Assembly (NCBI GenBank): GCA_032622095.1
Contig: CP136063.1
Location: forward strand, 146,499,379 to 146,563,378
Source of the DNA: Siphonodentalium dalli
Lineage: Eukaryota; Mollusca; Scaphopoda; Gadilida; Siphonodentaliidae
DNA length: 64,000 nucleotides
Reading direction: 5' to 3'
The notes under the pieces were generated by a model. It saw only the letters and a program-made list of their open reading frames with translations. It was not told the DNA's origin and made no database searches. Within the stretch, counting starts at the first letter, position 1, and every line of letters begins with the position of its first letter. Positions 35,792-46,900 of this stretch are shown in pieces. A program made the position numbers and the translations under genes.

Positions 35792-37240
35792 AACAGGAAT
35801 CGAGGGGTGTAAGTTTAGAGCTTGTTTATATGAATGTATTGAAAATAGACTAAGATTTTCAGCCATAACAAGAAATGTATATATGAGAAAATGTAAATTC
35901 TATATTTTGCGAGGTATTAGCAAGTTTTGGCTCAACGGGTTTAGCAGTTTGAAGTGAATATGGATAAAAAAAATATACATATACAGATATAAAAAAATGT
36001 AGAGTTAGTCCTCTTGGATCGCGAGCGAATATCAATTAACCCCGAAGTGGCGATTGCGGTGATTTGGGATTGGAGAAAGGGTGCTCTGAGCTTCTCCAAA
36101 ACGCGACCACGGCCGTGTCGGTGGGATTTTACACTTACATACAAAATTTGAGCTCAATCTGTACACGCGTTTTGGATTCCATGAAGTACACATATACACA
36201 CACACATATATATATATATACGGAAGTCTCAAATTATATAGTAGATTTCAAAAGTGCAGCCACAAACGATGTCTCGCGCGTATAAAATTTGTTTGGACGG
36301 GAAAAAGATTGCAATGGGCTTTGGGACACAGCTTCGAGAGATTGATTTATTCGGGCACAACTTTGGCGGGCGTGCTGATTGCAGCCGGTGTGGTGAAGGT
36401 GTTTACTGAATTAAGTTCATCGCCGAACTCCATCCCATCAGGTCGACAGATAAATCAAGTAAGAACACCGAGTACTCCAGACTCAACATCGCGCCACCGA
36501 TTGCAGGATAAATTCTGAAGGAAACAAATTCAAAAGATTTAGAGGCAACCTTTATAATGATATGAATTCAAAAGCCATATAGACATCCAAAAGGACCATA
36601 ATCTCATCACGCTATTCAATATACATTGGTGGCCATTTATGTTACCCCTTCTGTGCTGTAATTGTGTGTCATAACTGGCAAAATAAGGCTGAGCAGCCTG
36701 ATAAAACAACGGTCGATCGAATAGAAACTGCGTCTTTAGAAGGACGATAGAATCGATCTAGAACATGAAAATCACAAATGAGTCGGAACATTTTTCACTA
36801 TTTTTGACGGTTCATTTAGATTATTATTCTGCTGCGGGAATCTTGAGAGGTGGTTTCATTATACTCTGCCACCATCCTGGTATACGCCCTGATCATTTCC
36901 GACTGGATTTACAGGCGAATAGACCAAATTTGCAGCATTGAATGATACATTGATTTTACATAGGAAATGCACACGATCGAGTTGTATGGTCTGCACGTGT
37001 GGATATATGCACGTAACACAACATCGATTGCATAAATATTATTACTGAATGGCTATAAACCTTTCATACATCAATAATAATAGTTTAAAACTTAACTTTG
37101 TGTCATCTTTTTGTGAAAATGGCGCCAAAAACTTTCTAGAAAAAAATGAAAAAGTCGAAATGGAGTCGGATCTCAACGCCAATAGAGACGGAACAAACGT
37201 GCGATAGAATCGATCTTGGTGAAACAGTTTCCCCCCAGTG

Positions 37241-37851
37241 AGATGTAGAATTTCTTATGGCGGTCAGACAGTTCTGTGTGAGTGAAAGAGGATTTAGTGC
37301 ATAGAATACAGACTGGAATTGATTGCTAAATACTTGTGCTATTTCAGAATTTTAGTTTTTCAAGGTGCCAGTAGTTGGATCAGTGATGGAGCTTATTGTT
37401 TGAGATTGTTGTTGTGTGCTTTTTATATAGGAGAAAAGCTATTTGATAATGGGCTTATAGTTTTTTCTCATTATGGTCTTCTTCCTTGGCATCTTAGCTA
37501 ACTTCAACTTGTCTTCAAGGATGTTTTCTTATAGGCTTCATTTGTTCGTTTTAATTTAATTTTAAATAATAGTTTACGGTTACGGTGTTTCTGTTTTAGA
37601 TTGTATTCTGATGTTATTTTAATTTGGCGATAGGCTCTGTCGCACCTATGGATTAGCCTATAATTTCCCTTGTGACCCATGGGAGAGATCTCTTGGTGTG
37701 AGCATTTTGGTGGGAATCAATTTAGAGATGCCTTTATCCAATGTTGTCTTTAGTATTTACCAAATTTCATCAGCAGATTTATTTTTAATAGGAAAGATTG
37801 TGCAAAGTTCTGATGCAGTGCAAATCCTGAAATTTTCCCAGTCAGCTTTAT
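37241..37851 (-). pseudogene. LINE segment between endonuclease and reverse transcriptase
   Basis: On the minus strand, several frames carry YINKADWENFR, a SADEIW-like piece with ILKTTLDKGI and PTKMLTPR, then PWVTREII, and near the insertion SNQFQSVF. These are the usual contents of the CR1/Jockey-type ORF2 stretch linking the endonuclease to RT. Several frameshifts and stops are present. The segment breaks off at the AGATG duplication of the inserted transposon and resumes at 33448. Confidence 0.75.
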
Positions 37852-38130
37852 TTATATAAAGGTATATGATTCTAGATTTCTGGTTGGGTTCAAGTTAGCA
37901 ACTAGTGAGACAAACTCATGATCTGATATGCAGGAATGTTTACTTGTACTTTGAATGAGATCTAGATTATTGGTTAAAATGAGATCAAGAATGTTGTTTT
38001 CCCTTGTGTTGTCAGTAACCATTTGGATAAGTGTGAATTCATCAATCATGTCCCGGATGTAAGTGTATATCTGGGGATACGAACAGCCTGGTTTAACGGA
38101 TGATATATGTAGTGATAAGTGTGGATACAA
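37852..38130 (-). pseudogene. LINE AP-type endonuclease, C-terminal part
   Basis: A 92-codon minus-strand frame reads SVKPGCSYPQIYTYIRDMID, EFTLIQMVTDNTRENNILDL, ILTNNLDLIQS and ISDHEFVSLVANLNPTR. The pattern T..T+..+ILDL+LTN....+.....+SDH is the end of an apurinic-type endonuclease (catalytic SDH present), as found in CR1/Jockey-superfamily ORF2. The N-terminal half of the domain is missing, so the LINE is 5'-truncated near 38130. Same strand as, and upstream of, 37241-37851. Confidence 0.85.
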
Positions 38131-38159
38131 TTAATTGTGTGGATAGTTGATTGATATTA

Positions 38160-38995
38160 GGCCTACATAGTGTATTATAATATATATTAGTGATTTATGA
38201 AGCTTGAAAATACCACTGTTAATATGTCAATCACTCTAATCGGATGAAACTAATTATGTTTCACATCTGACTCAGTGAGACAGTCGCTCCGGAAATATGG
38301 CCGGGGCGAGTTGTCTTTGGCATGAGTTCCCACTATAATTAATATAAAGCACTGTAACACGCTGACCAAAACGGCTATATAATTAGAAACAGGGGTTGGT
38401 GATGACTTGACAATCTCAGATGGCAACTTGTCGATCTCATACAGTAGAATATATACCTGTGTTTCTGGTGACATGCAAGAAAAATAGGGGTGGAAGGGGG
38501 GTGGCTTTCCATTTTATTAGATTTTTTCATTTTATTTTCAACTTAACTCAAAATAAATATGAATACTGCTTGCCTAATTTTTTGACAATGTTTCTTGCCA
38601 TATCTACTGCTTCTCCTTGTTTGCAATGTACAATAAAATAATAAAACTAAGTACATAACACTAGTATTAGAATAGTGTAATTTATTGTTTTATTGAATAC
38701 AACATGAAAAAATAAGTTTCATTTGGTTGTGACCTAATTGAAGTGTGGTATAATTTCCGGTTTATTAACAGTGCATGTGATGTGTCCGTTTTACATGGAA
38801 ATGAATCGGTTTACACCAAAAATAAAATCGGATGCATACTAATTTTGCAAAATCAATAAAATAAAAATGGTCGGAGGTGCCGGAATAGGGGCGAGTCACC
38901 AGAAACACAGGTGTTTATTATTTTGGCCTGAGCACGGGTCAGCATATAAGCCAAACACAAGTTCAAACTAGAGGTATGACTGTCCCAATGGGACT
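38160..38995. other. No gene seen
   Basis: Short frames only. AT-rich with poly-A/T patches. 38870-38900 has a short GC-richer patch. Confidence 0.4.
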
Positions 38996-38999
38996 ACGG

Positions 39000-39731
39000 A
39001 TACCCCCCTGTTTTTAAAATACTAAGATGTTTCACATGTCAGTAAACATTTAGTTAAAATAATAAAATAACAGTTCCCATTGCAGGTGTACAACCATAAC
39101 CCTAATCTTAAACATATTGACCGAAAAATGTAGGAATAAAAGCTTGGACAAAATTATGCATGTTGCGAAAAAAATTCTAAGTCGAAAAAGGGGAATAACT
39201 CCACACAAAAAATGTCGGACAGACATCATAATCGCAGGTGCACAGGTTCCCATGGTACTAAATATCAGTGCCAAGATTAAAAAACATTGACCGAAAAATG
39301 TAGGAATAAAAGCTTGGACAAAACTATGCTTATGTTGCAAAAATAATTCTAAGTCGAAAAAGGGGGATAACTCCAGCAAAAAATGTCGGACAGACATCAT
39401 AATCGCAGGTGGACAAGTTCCCATGGTACTAAATATATGTGCCACGTTTTTAAAAAATTGACCTAAAAATGTAGGAATAAACGCTCGGACAAAAGTATAC
39501 ATGTTGCGTAAATTTTCTAAGTCGAAAAATGGGGGATAACTCCAACAAAAAAAGTCTGACAGACGTCATAATCGCAGGTGCACAGGTTCCCATGGTGGTT
39601 GATGTCTGTGCCAAGTTTCACGAATATTGATAAAAAAAACGACTGAGAAAAACTCCGGACAAATTTGTGTCCACGGACGGACGGACGAGCTGACTCCAGT
39701 ATACCCCCCTAACTTCGTTGCGGGGGATATA
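39000..39731 (+). mobile_element. Tandem-module element R3 with terminal hairpin
   Basis: Starts ATACCCCCCTG (39000). Diverged modules with 'tctaagtcgaaaaaNgggg(a)ataactcc', 'gtcggacagacatcataatcgcaggtg' and 'ttcccatggta' recur near 39175, 39348 and 39517, a period of about 170 bp. A GGACGGACGGACGAG microsatellite lies at 39675-39689. The end is a hairpin 39700-39731 with arms TATACCCCC and GGGGGATATA around a loop. The element's first bases equal the first hairpin arm. Confidence 0.7.
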
Positions 39732-40080
39732 ATAATGGGAGATATAACAAATAAAGTTCATAGGCATATGTACTCATATTCAAACTATTACTATACAAAG
39801 TTGGTGGAGTTTGGGTCAATAATGAGTATTATATTAGATGTTTGGTAGAACGCTATTGTGTTCGGCATAGACAAGCCGAACACAAGCGTTTGTTCGACAT
39901 TCAGTAACCGGTAATTAATTAACGCCATAGTGACATAGACCATGTAGCAAGTAATGCTAATTGGCTTTATAAAACGCATGTGTTTTGCATTTAACAATTC
40001 CCATCACAAATTTATTTTCACATATCAGGAACATGGGATTTTCATATTGATACATTATTAGATAAAAGGTCGCAGACCAC
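39732..40080. other. No gene seen
   Basis: 39850-39910 has a short inverted pair (AACGCTATTGTGTTCGGC... / GCCGAACACAAGCGTT). Nothing else. Confidence 0.5.
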
Positions 40081-40082
40081 AT

Positions 40083-41016
40083 GTCCCCCGACTCGAGTGG
40101 TAAACTTCATGATTGGATTTGTTAGAAGGATACTATTTGCAACAATGTTATACAGTATATAGAAGTTGCAAACCACCGCAAAATTTCTTCGCAAAATTTC
40201 TTGGACAAAACAACCCGATGAACAAATGCATGCAAACGCGACAAAAATGATATTTTTGTATTAGCTATACAGATGTTGCAAATCACCAACATTTAGGAAC
40301 AATATCCCAGAGTTTCAAATCTCTACATTTAAAACTGTAGGAGGAGTTGATTACACCATGAAGGTACCCAATCTCATCCAAAAGGCAAAAATGTTCCAAA
40401 TTTTCTAAGACGAAAACCCCCCAAAAATATGGAAAAAATGATATTTTTTATTAGCTATATAGATGTTGCAAATCACCAACATGTTAGGAACAATATCCCA
40501 GAGTTTCAAATCTCTACGTTTAAAACTGTAGGAGGAGTTGATTACACCATGAAGGTACCCAATCTCATCCAAAAGGCAAAAATGTTCCAAATTTTCTAAG
40601 TCGAAAACCTCCCCAAAAATATGGAAAAAATTATATTTTTGATTAGCTATATAGATGTTGCAAATCACCAACATGTTAGGAACAATATCCCAGAGTTTCA
40701 AATCTCTACATTTAAAACTGTAGGACGAGTTGATTACACCATGAAGGTACCCAATCTCATCCAAAAGGCAAAAATGTTCCAAATTTTCTAAGTCGAAAAC
40801 CCCCCCAAAAATATGGAAAACATTATATTTTTGATTAGCTATATAGATGTTGCAAATCACCAACATGTTAGGAACAATATCCCAGAGTTTCAAATCTCTA
40901 CATTTAAAACTGTAGGAGGAGTTGATTACACCATGAAGGTACCCAACCTCGGACGGACGGACGGACGGACGGACGAGGGTCATTTCTATAGTCCTCCGAC
41001 GGAAACGTCGGGGGAC
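40083..41016 (+). mobile_element. Tandem-module element R4 with perfect terminal hairpin
   Basis: Starts GTCCCCCGAC (40083). A unit of about 191 bp beginning ATTAGCTATA.AGATGTTGCA repeats at 40260, 40450, 40642 and 40834, with very high identity among the middle copies. The last copy breaks directly into GGACGGACGGAC (40951-40974). It ends in the hairpin 40991-41016 with arms GTCCTCCGACG and CGTCGGGGGAC and loop GAAA. The outer arm equals the element's 5' end inverted. The minus-strand 192-codon frame inside is a by-product of the repeats. Confidence 0.8.
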
Positions 41017-41144
41017 AAAAATATTAGTCCCATGATAAACTGTCTAAGAAGTCAAAAATATAGACTAAATAGAAAAGCATTATACACCATCTAGTAGGCA
41101 TCTACATATATTATAGTTAGCCATTGTTCGATTATGCATTATTA

Positions 41145-41520
41145 GTATGGCCGTAGTACGCGAAATGATGGGTTAACCGGAATAAATTGGTAAAGAAGCG
41201 ATGTTAGTGTCAATAGACGCAGGAGAGTCCTCACTATAGCATATCTAAAATCCGCTAAAATCCGCTTTGGGGAAACTTTGTTATCCAAGATGGCGTCCAA
41301 CATGGTTGTCTATATGATATCAGTTGTCGAAATATGTCAATATACGATATATTGTGGCATAGGAATTACGCAGATATGCTAGTGGGTGTGAAATTAGAGT
41401 ATGAAAGCTAATAGAGGAACACAGTCGGAAAATAATACACTCGCAGACATGAAATGGCTGTCAAAATGGCCGCAACTTCAAGCCATGCCACTACCAAAGC
41501 AACATATTGGATAACCCATA
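41145..41520 (+). repeat. Dispersed repeat, copy 1 (inverse copy near 52925-53260)
   Basis: GGAATAAATTGGTAAAGAAG, AAAATCCGCTAAAATCCGCT, GGGGAAACTT and GATGGCGTCCAACATGG occur in order here and in inverse order and orientation at 53090-53255. Divergence is moderate. No coding potential. Confidence 0.75.
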
Positions 41521-41999
41521 TTCGTAAAAATACATATTGGTAATATACAAGTCTGGTGTTAAATATCGTTAAAGGTACACAGATCATTAAAACAGATCCA
41601 TCTGAAGGATTCATTGGTGACTACAACGCAAGTCAATCCAGTGTTGAAAGTTCGGGTTTTCTCCGTAGAATACACCCAACCGCCGGACCAAACTTAATAA
41701 TATTGGGCATGCAGCACACGAAGCAATGTTTCGCCACACAGGGTGTGGTAGTTTGATTTGGCATGATGATTCACAATGGAATGTAACGCAAAAACTGAAG
41801 CGCATAGCCTTGTGGTATGCATACTAGTTAAATTCCTGAATCATGGTTCCTGCACACATTTCAATGTGAAATACAAGGGTTTTCCAGGAGTATCAGGGTG
41901 TGAAATTCAAGGGTTTTCCAGGAGTGACGGGGTCAAAATTCAAGGATTTTCCAGGAGTTAATGGATATTTAGTGGATTGTGGGAAACACTGTCTAAGAG

Positions 42000-42660
42000 C
42001 TGCTAGCAATGACCGTGTATACTTACTATGACTGGGTATCATGGGGGGATAGGACTGTGTATACTTACTATGACTGGGTATCATGGGGGGATAGGACCGT
42101 GTATACTTACTATGACTGGGTATCATGGGGGGATAGGACCGTGTATACTTACTATGACTGGGTATCATGGGGGGATAGGACCGTGTATAGTTACTATGAC
42201 TGGGTATCATGGGGGGATAGGACCGTGTATACTTACTATGACTGGGTATCATGGGGGGATAGGACCGTGTATACTTACTATGACTGGGTATCATGGGGGG
42301 ATAGGACCATGTATAGTTACTATGACTGGGTATCATGGGGGGATAGGACCGTGTATACTTACTATGACTGGGTATCATGGGGGGATAGGACCGTGTATAC
42401 TTACTATGACTGGGTATCATGGGGGGATAGGGCCGTGTATACTTACTATGACTGGGTATCATTGGGGGATAGGACCGTGTATACTTACTATGACTGGGTA
42501 TCATGGGGGGATAGGACCGTGTATACTTACTATGACTGGGTATCATGGGGGGATAGGACCGTGTATAGTTACTATGACTGGGTATCATGGGGGGGATAGG
42601 ACCGTGTATACTTACTATGACTGGGTATCATGCGGGATAGGATCGTATACTTACTATGAC
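42000..42660. repeat. 42-bp minisatellite, about 16 units
   Basis: The unit starts ACCGTGTATACTTACTATGA and ends CATGGGGGGATAGG. Copies differ by single bases; TATAG replaces TATAC in units 5, 8 and 14. Since 42 is a multiple of three, several frames stay open on both strands for about 200 codons. These are not genes. The G6 runs on one strand recur every 42 bp. Confidence 0.97.
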
Positions 42661-42687
42661 TTCCAGTGAAGTGAGTCAGTGGAACGG

Positions 42688-42871
42688 TGTTGTTGATTTC
42701 TCGGGATGTCTTTTTGTGTTTTTCGCCGTTGGAATGGGAAACTAAGGCATATTCCCCCATATTGGCAACATCTATTATTTTTAAGCACAGTCGACATCGG
42801 GCCTGGCATGCTTGGCCTTCCACGGATTCTGCCCACTCAAATTTTGTTCGCCACGAAGTTGGAATCGGCAT
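42688..42871 (-). pseudogene. Zinc-finger start of a transposase, cut by the minisatellite
   Basis: The minus-strand frame opens MPIPTSWRTKFEWAESVEGQ and continues RCRLCLKIIDVANMGEYALV, then SHSNGEKHKK. W..KFEW followed by C..C..........G..AL.SH..G.KH is a known N-terminal C2H2/BED-like finger of hAT-type transposases and their domesticated relatives. Both Cys and both His are present. About 15 codons after the finger the frame enters the 42-bp minisatellite, and the catalytic domain is gone. A promoter or start context cannot be judged. Confidence 0.75.
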
Positions 42872-43322
42872 TTACCACCTGGCATACTTTCATTTTAATG
42901 CAAGATATTTTGTTATTTCGTGTGGGAATGCACTTGTGACTAATTAGATACATCGAAACAAAAGCTGTTCGGTTCTTACCCAATCACAGAGCCGCAAACA
43001 AACGGTAATGGAACTCAACCAAAGATTAAAACAAAGCGGAAGTCGATCGCCGGTTTTACCAGGAATTACCGTAAATACTCCACAATTTTACCATACTAGT
43101 ACGTAATTATTGTTCTGCCAATCGCTGGGTAATTGTGCCTTATTCCGCGATCATAACGGACTGCAAATTCAAGGCTTTGCCAACTTTTCAAGGGTGTTTA
43201 CATGTCTATTATTCAAGGGTTTTCAAGGAGTTTGGTGAAATACAATGGTTTTCAAGGGCCTTGAATATGGATTTTCATATTCAAGGGTGTTCAAGGGTTT
43301 TCAAGGACCCGCGGGAACCCTG

Positions 43323-43507
43323 TGAATGTTTCAACACTCTCTGTGATAATAAAACATATACGTATGTCGCAATGCTTATTATACTGTAAAGGAACACTCA
43401 TCTCTTCACTAGATTAGCCCACCATCTCACCATGTCAAAGAAACGTTACATCTTACATTCAGTTTAAGACTAATGTTCATGCTTCTACCAACCCGGTTTC
43501 TTAGTAG
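43323..43507. other. Spacer between hAT remnant and LTR element
   Basis: No gene. It ends in GTAG (43504-43507), the target duplication of the LTR element. Confidence 0.6.
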
Positions 43508-43952
43508 TGTAACACTTCCAGCTGTTCGACATGGCGTGGGTAAGGTTAAACTATAGTATTACGGGGGTCAGTGTCCGGGATCGGAAGGTTTGCTCTTCAC
43601 ATGGGAAAGCAAACTCAAGGTTGATAATCTCGCTGTTATTGATCTCGAGTCGCTAATCTCGCAAACATGGGGGCTATTCTCATAAACACGAGAGTGTGTG
43701 AAGTAGTGTATTGACTCCAACGGACGTTGACCCTTGTGATATATATTCTGGTCAGAGCTTAGACTCGGAGACTTGTGAATTCTATCTGAGACTTATAGGT
43801 AAAGCTATCCACGACGCACGCGTTGTCGTGGTAGCTATGATTATGTGTTCTCCTTGGCCGCCTGATGTTGAGTATTATATTCGTGTATAATAAATGTTGT
43901 CCATGTTCTGAGAGTTCCGAGTTAGTGCTAAAAGAACCTGGGGAGTATTACA
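43508..43952 (+). repeat. 5' LTR, 445 bp
   Basis: Begins TGTAAC and ends ATTACA, with TATATTCGTGTATAATAAATG near 43880 as a possible promoter or poly-A region. It differs from the 3' LTR at roughly eight bases plus a 2-bp indel (ACGAGAGTGTG against ACGAGTGTG), about 98% identical by hand count, which implies a recent insertion. Confidence 0.95.
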
Positions 43953-43961
43953 TCTCCTAAG

Positions 43962-43975
43962 TGGTGCCCGTGAGC
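43962..43975 (+). promoter_or_regulatory. Likely tRNA primer-binding site
   Basis: TGGTGCCCGTGAGC, nine bases inside the 5' LTR. TGG plus a GC-rich stretch here is the usual form of a minus-strand primer site. I cannot assign the tRNA. Confidence 0.55.
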
Positions 43976-46900
43976 TAGACGCTTCTTGGAATTCTGGGAC
44001 ATGGACGTGCAGGCGATCACAAGGTATGAGCCAATTTGCTTCACCAGGTTCACAACCCGTATAGCTATTAGGTCATTTATCTTTGGTTTAAAATTGTTGT
44101 GCCAATTTTGTCATATAAGGTATACTTAGAAACTACTGTTGCTTCAGTATGTTTATTTCGAGTTGTTGTTTCAAAAATCGTTGTGCCGATTTGAAATAAA
44201 GGTTGGTTTTTATTTTCGAGGTATTTTTGTTACATGTACGCTCGGTGTGAGTGGATTGAATCTGACACATGTTACTAGACATAATAATGGTTACTGGGAT
44301 AATATTTTGTGTCCAGGGTAATGGTATCCAAGAATTGGATAAGAATTGATGTCACATTCTACACAGATCAGTCCCAGTGAATTATTAAATTATGCACGAT
44401 AGATATATTGTGAAGAAAAACAATTCTCACCTCGAGTAAGCTGTCAATTACATTAGTTTTTAATTGAAAAAATGTGTTTAAGCAAACAGTTGTTCAGGGA
44501 ATATACGGTTATAGTTTAAATTGTTGCTAAAAAATTTCTTTATAAGGTATGCTTGAAAATTACCGTTGTGCATTTTTCTATAATGAGTTGTTCAAACTGG
44601 TTGCATAAATTTATAAAATGTGATCAGCTATAGGAAATAGTCACTGGAATATAATGTGTGTCCATCGTTATATGGTATCCAATTGGTAAGATTGAAGATT
44701 CCAGTGAATTATTCAATGATGCATATATATACAGAGGTAGTGAATACGCCGCAGTTGTATGTCTGCTTGTTTTCAAACAAGTTGAGTTTGGTTGAACATT
44801 TTCAGAGCGAAGAAATTTGTCACAAGGTTATGGTTAGATAATTTAAACAGTGTCTTTGATGCCTATTATGATCTATATAGTAGGAGTTTGTCAAAATACA
44901 AAAGTAGTCAGGTTTGACATAAGTTTTGGTTTTGGAAAAGAACTTTATAGATCATTTAGTTTGCTCTGAGCAAGTTGAAAGCGTTTACATATAGTATTAA
45001 AGCACTTTTGGTAAACTTGTTTAAGGTTGAACAAATTATTTTTGAATAGTGTGAGTCACTAAACAAAAATGTTCTAGGAAATTCTGGTTATACAAGTACT
45101 AAATCGTCACACCATTATGCAGGTTATATAGGTATGGAACATTTACTGATGATTTTAGGATGTTTTCAGGTTACTCAGTATGATTTTAGTCAGTTCTGGT
45201 TTTGAACGAATTGTGGGTTCAATTTTTGGTTAAGGCTGTTCTGGCGGTCAATTAAGCATTTTATGTAGTTTTAGTGTGCCTCAGATGATCGATTGGAAAA
45301 CAGTAGTTATTTATGACAGTTTGTCAAGAAACTGGTTGCGTCCAGAGGAATATAGGTTTTAGAAAGCAATGAGTTGAAGTGATTCAAGAAATTTCAAATT
45401 AAATAATTTGTAGTCAAGATATAGATACTTGACGTTTGAAGCATTCGGAACCATTGTTTGGGGATGTTCAAGTCAGCCCAATGGGTCAAATGTTTTGCAA
45501 GAATATCTACACAGATGGTTAGTGGTATTTTGGCTATGACACGCCCGGATTAGGTTACAATGTCGGTTTTTTTAAATATATAGATCGCTGTACATGTATC
45601 GCCATTGTATGTAGGCGTTATACAAGTAATCGAAACGGTTTTAATGTGTTCAAGTTTCGAACAAACCAAAGTTGATCAGAGTTGACAAATCGGAAAGTCG
45701 GAAATGTAACTGAATAATCAATTATGGTGTGCCCATACAAGAAAAGAATGGCTAGAAAATTGATTATGCCATAATTACATCTATTACGTGTATTCTGAGA
45801 GTGTCTGTAAGTATTTAATCAGACTAACATGCTATCAAGTATGTCTAAATGTTTGTGGACGGCACCGAGTACACGTAATAATAGACATGTAGAATATAAA
45901 AGAAGAAAAACATAGAACTTACTTTTAAGGAATTGTCACAGAAAAGGACATGAATTTATCCAGACAATCCTGATAATTCCATTGAAGAAAATATTAGTTC
46001 AAGACACAGTTGGAACAATGATTGGTTCACGGCAATGTAATCTGCCAAAACATGAGAACCATAACCTCCAGAGTTTAATATTTCGTTGGCGGTGCATGCA
46101 CCCCATAGAGAGAAAAAAAGAGAGGCTTGTCAACAAAGAGAGAAAGGTTATCTCATACAGAAAGGTGCTTTCGGCCAAGACATCTGTATTATTGAAGTTA
46201 TGGGCCCAGTTAAGCGAACATTCATACATTTAAAAATACGGGGAATTTGGTTGGTAGTGGTCTCAATGGTGTTTGTACACTGGTGCGAATTCACAGGCGT
46301 AATCTCTGTTTATATCCTAACAATACAAGGAAGCCCCTCTCAATTGTGGACACTCAATTGTTTATTCACTTGAATGGTCAAATAGGACACAATGGAGCGT
46401 GGTTGAATACAGTGCTTATAATTTCTGTGCAAGCCTGTGCAAGCTACAAAGGACAATTCATCCCCTGTTTGTACCACCTGGAGAAGTCTATCGGAATCAT
46501 CTGAGTTAATCCATGCACCCTCGTTTGAGGTGAAATGAGAGATTCGTTCTCGCCTGTCGTTTAACAAAAGTTGTATGAGTACATGCGGTTCTGAGGAGAC
46601 ATATTTCATTATCCCTCATGATTGTCCTAAGCAAACATTCTACACCACTGTATGTTTGTCCTGTCGGTCGATGAAGTGGTAAATATGTTCATTCATCTGG
46701 CAGTTAAACTGTGGTCAGTAAATGAAGACGGTATGCTGAGATGTTATTTGTTTCAAAGGAACCTGTAATCCGGTGTACGGTCAAGTTAGAGTATTTAAAT
46801 AGAAAGCTATACATTCGTTAAATGTTGTCTGGAGTCATGTGAAAATATCAGCTGTGCTCGGGCAATTGTCCAGCGATCCGTTTCTCGTGCACTTCAGGTG

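Larger units (their letters stand above)
33453..37240. mobile_element. DNA transposon inserted in the LINE, 3.8 kb, 5-bp duplication AGATG
   Basis: The left end CACTGGGGGGAAACTGTTTC (33453) is inverted at the right end (37221-37240, GAAACAGTTTCCCCCCAGTG). The match continues inward for about 40 bp (ATCGATTCTATCGC on both sides). AGATG is repeated at 33448-33452 and 37241-37245. Removing the insert joins the two LINE halves. CAC-starting termini and a 5-bp duplication fit the Transib superfamily, but no Transib transposase was recognised, so the class is tentative. Internal parts: a coding-like stretch 34487-34970, AT-rich spacers, and tandem duplications near 35205-35430 and 35566-35791. Confidence 0.88.
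41842..43322 (-). mobile_element. hAT-like element remnant, about 1.5 kb, expanded by a minisatellite
   Basis: The right end, read on the minus strand, starts CAGGGTTCCCGCGGGTCC. The left end starts CATGGTTCCTGCACAC, a diverged inverted repeat. Both sides then carry TTCAAGG(G)TTTTC words in inverse (41875-41955 and 43190-43305). TGAAT borders both ends (41837-41841 and 43323-43327), shorter than the usual 8-bp hAT duplication, so the boundaries are provisional. A minus-strand zinc-finger frame (42688-42871) identifies it as transposase-derived. Confidence 0.6.

Noticed and set aside
35531-35812. 93-codon plus-strand frame with duplicated VVVVDIYGLGAIFS
   Set aside because: A consequence of a 120-bp duplication; no domain and no coding context.
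33453-37240. Interpretation as an inverted duplication of LINE sequence
   Set aside because: Both ends resemble LINE text only because the ends are inverted copies of each other; the AGATG duplication and loss of LINE homology inside show a separate insertion.
39050-39502. 150-codon minus-strand frame with repeated PFFDLE-type text
   Set aside because: The same non-coding module family; the repeats mimic a protein but shift frame between elements.
40405-40983. 192-codon minus-strand repeat protein
   Set aside because: It is produced by three near-identical tandem modules of element R4; similar modules in R3 and R5 do not keep the frame.
41893-42669. Frames of 196-231 codons with a 14-residue period on both strands
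   Set aside because: They arise because the 42-bp minisatellite length is a multiple of three and the unit lacks stops.
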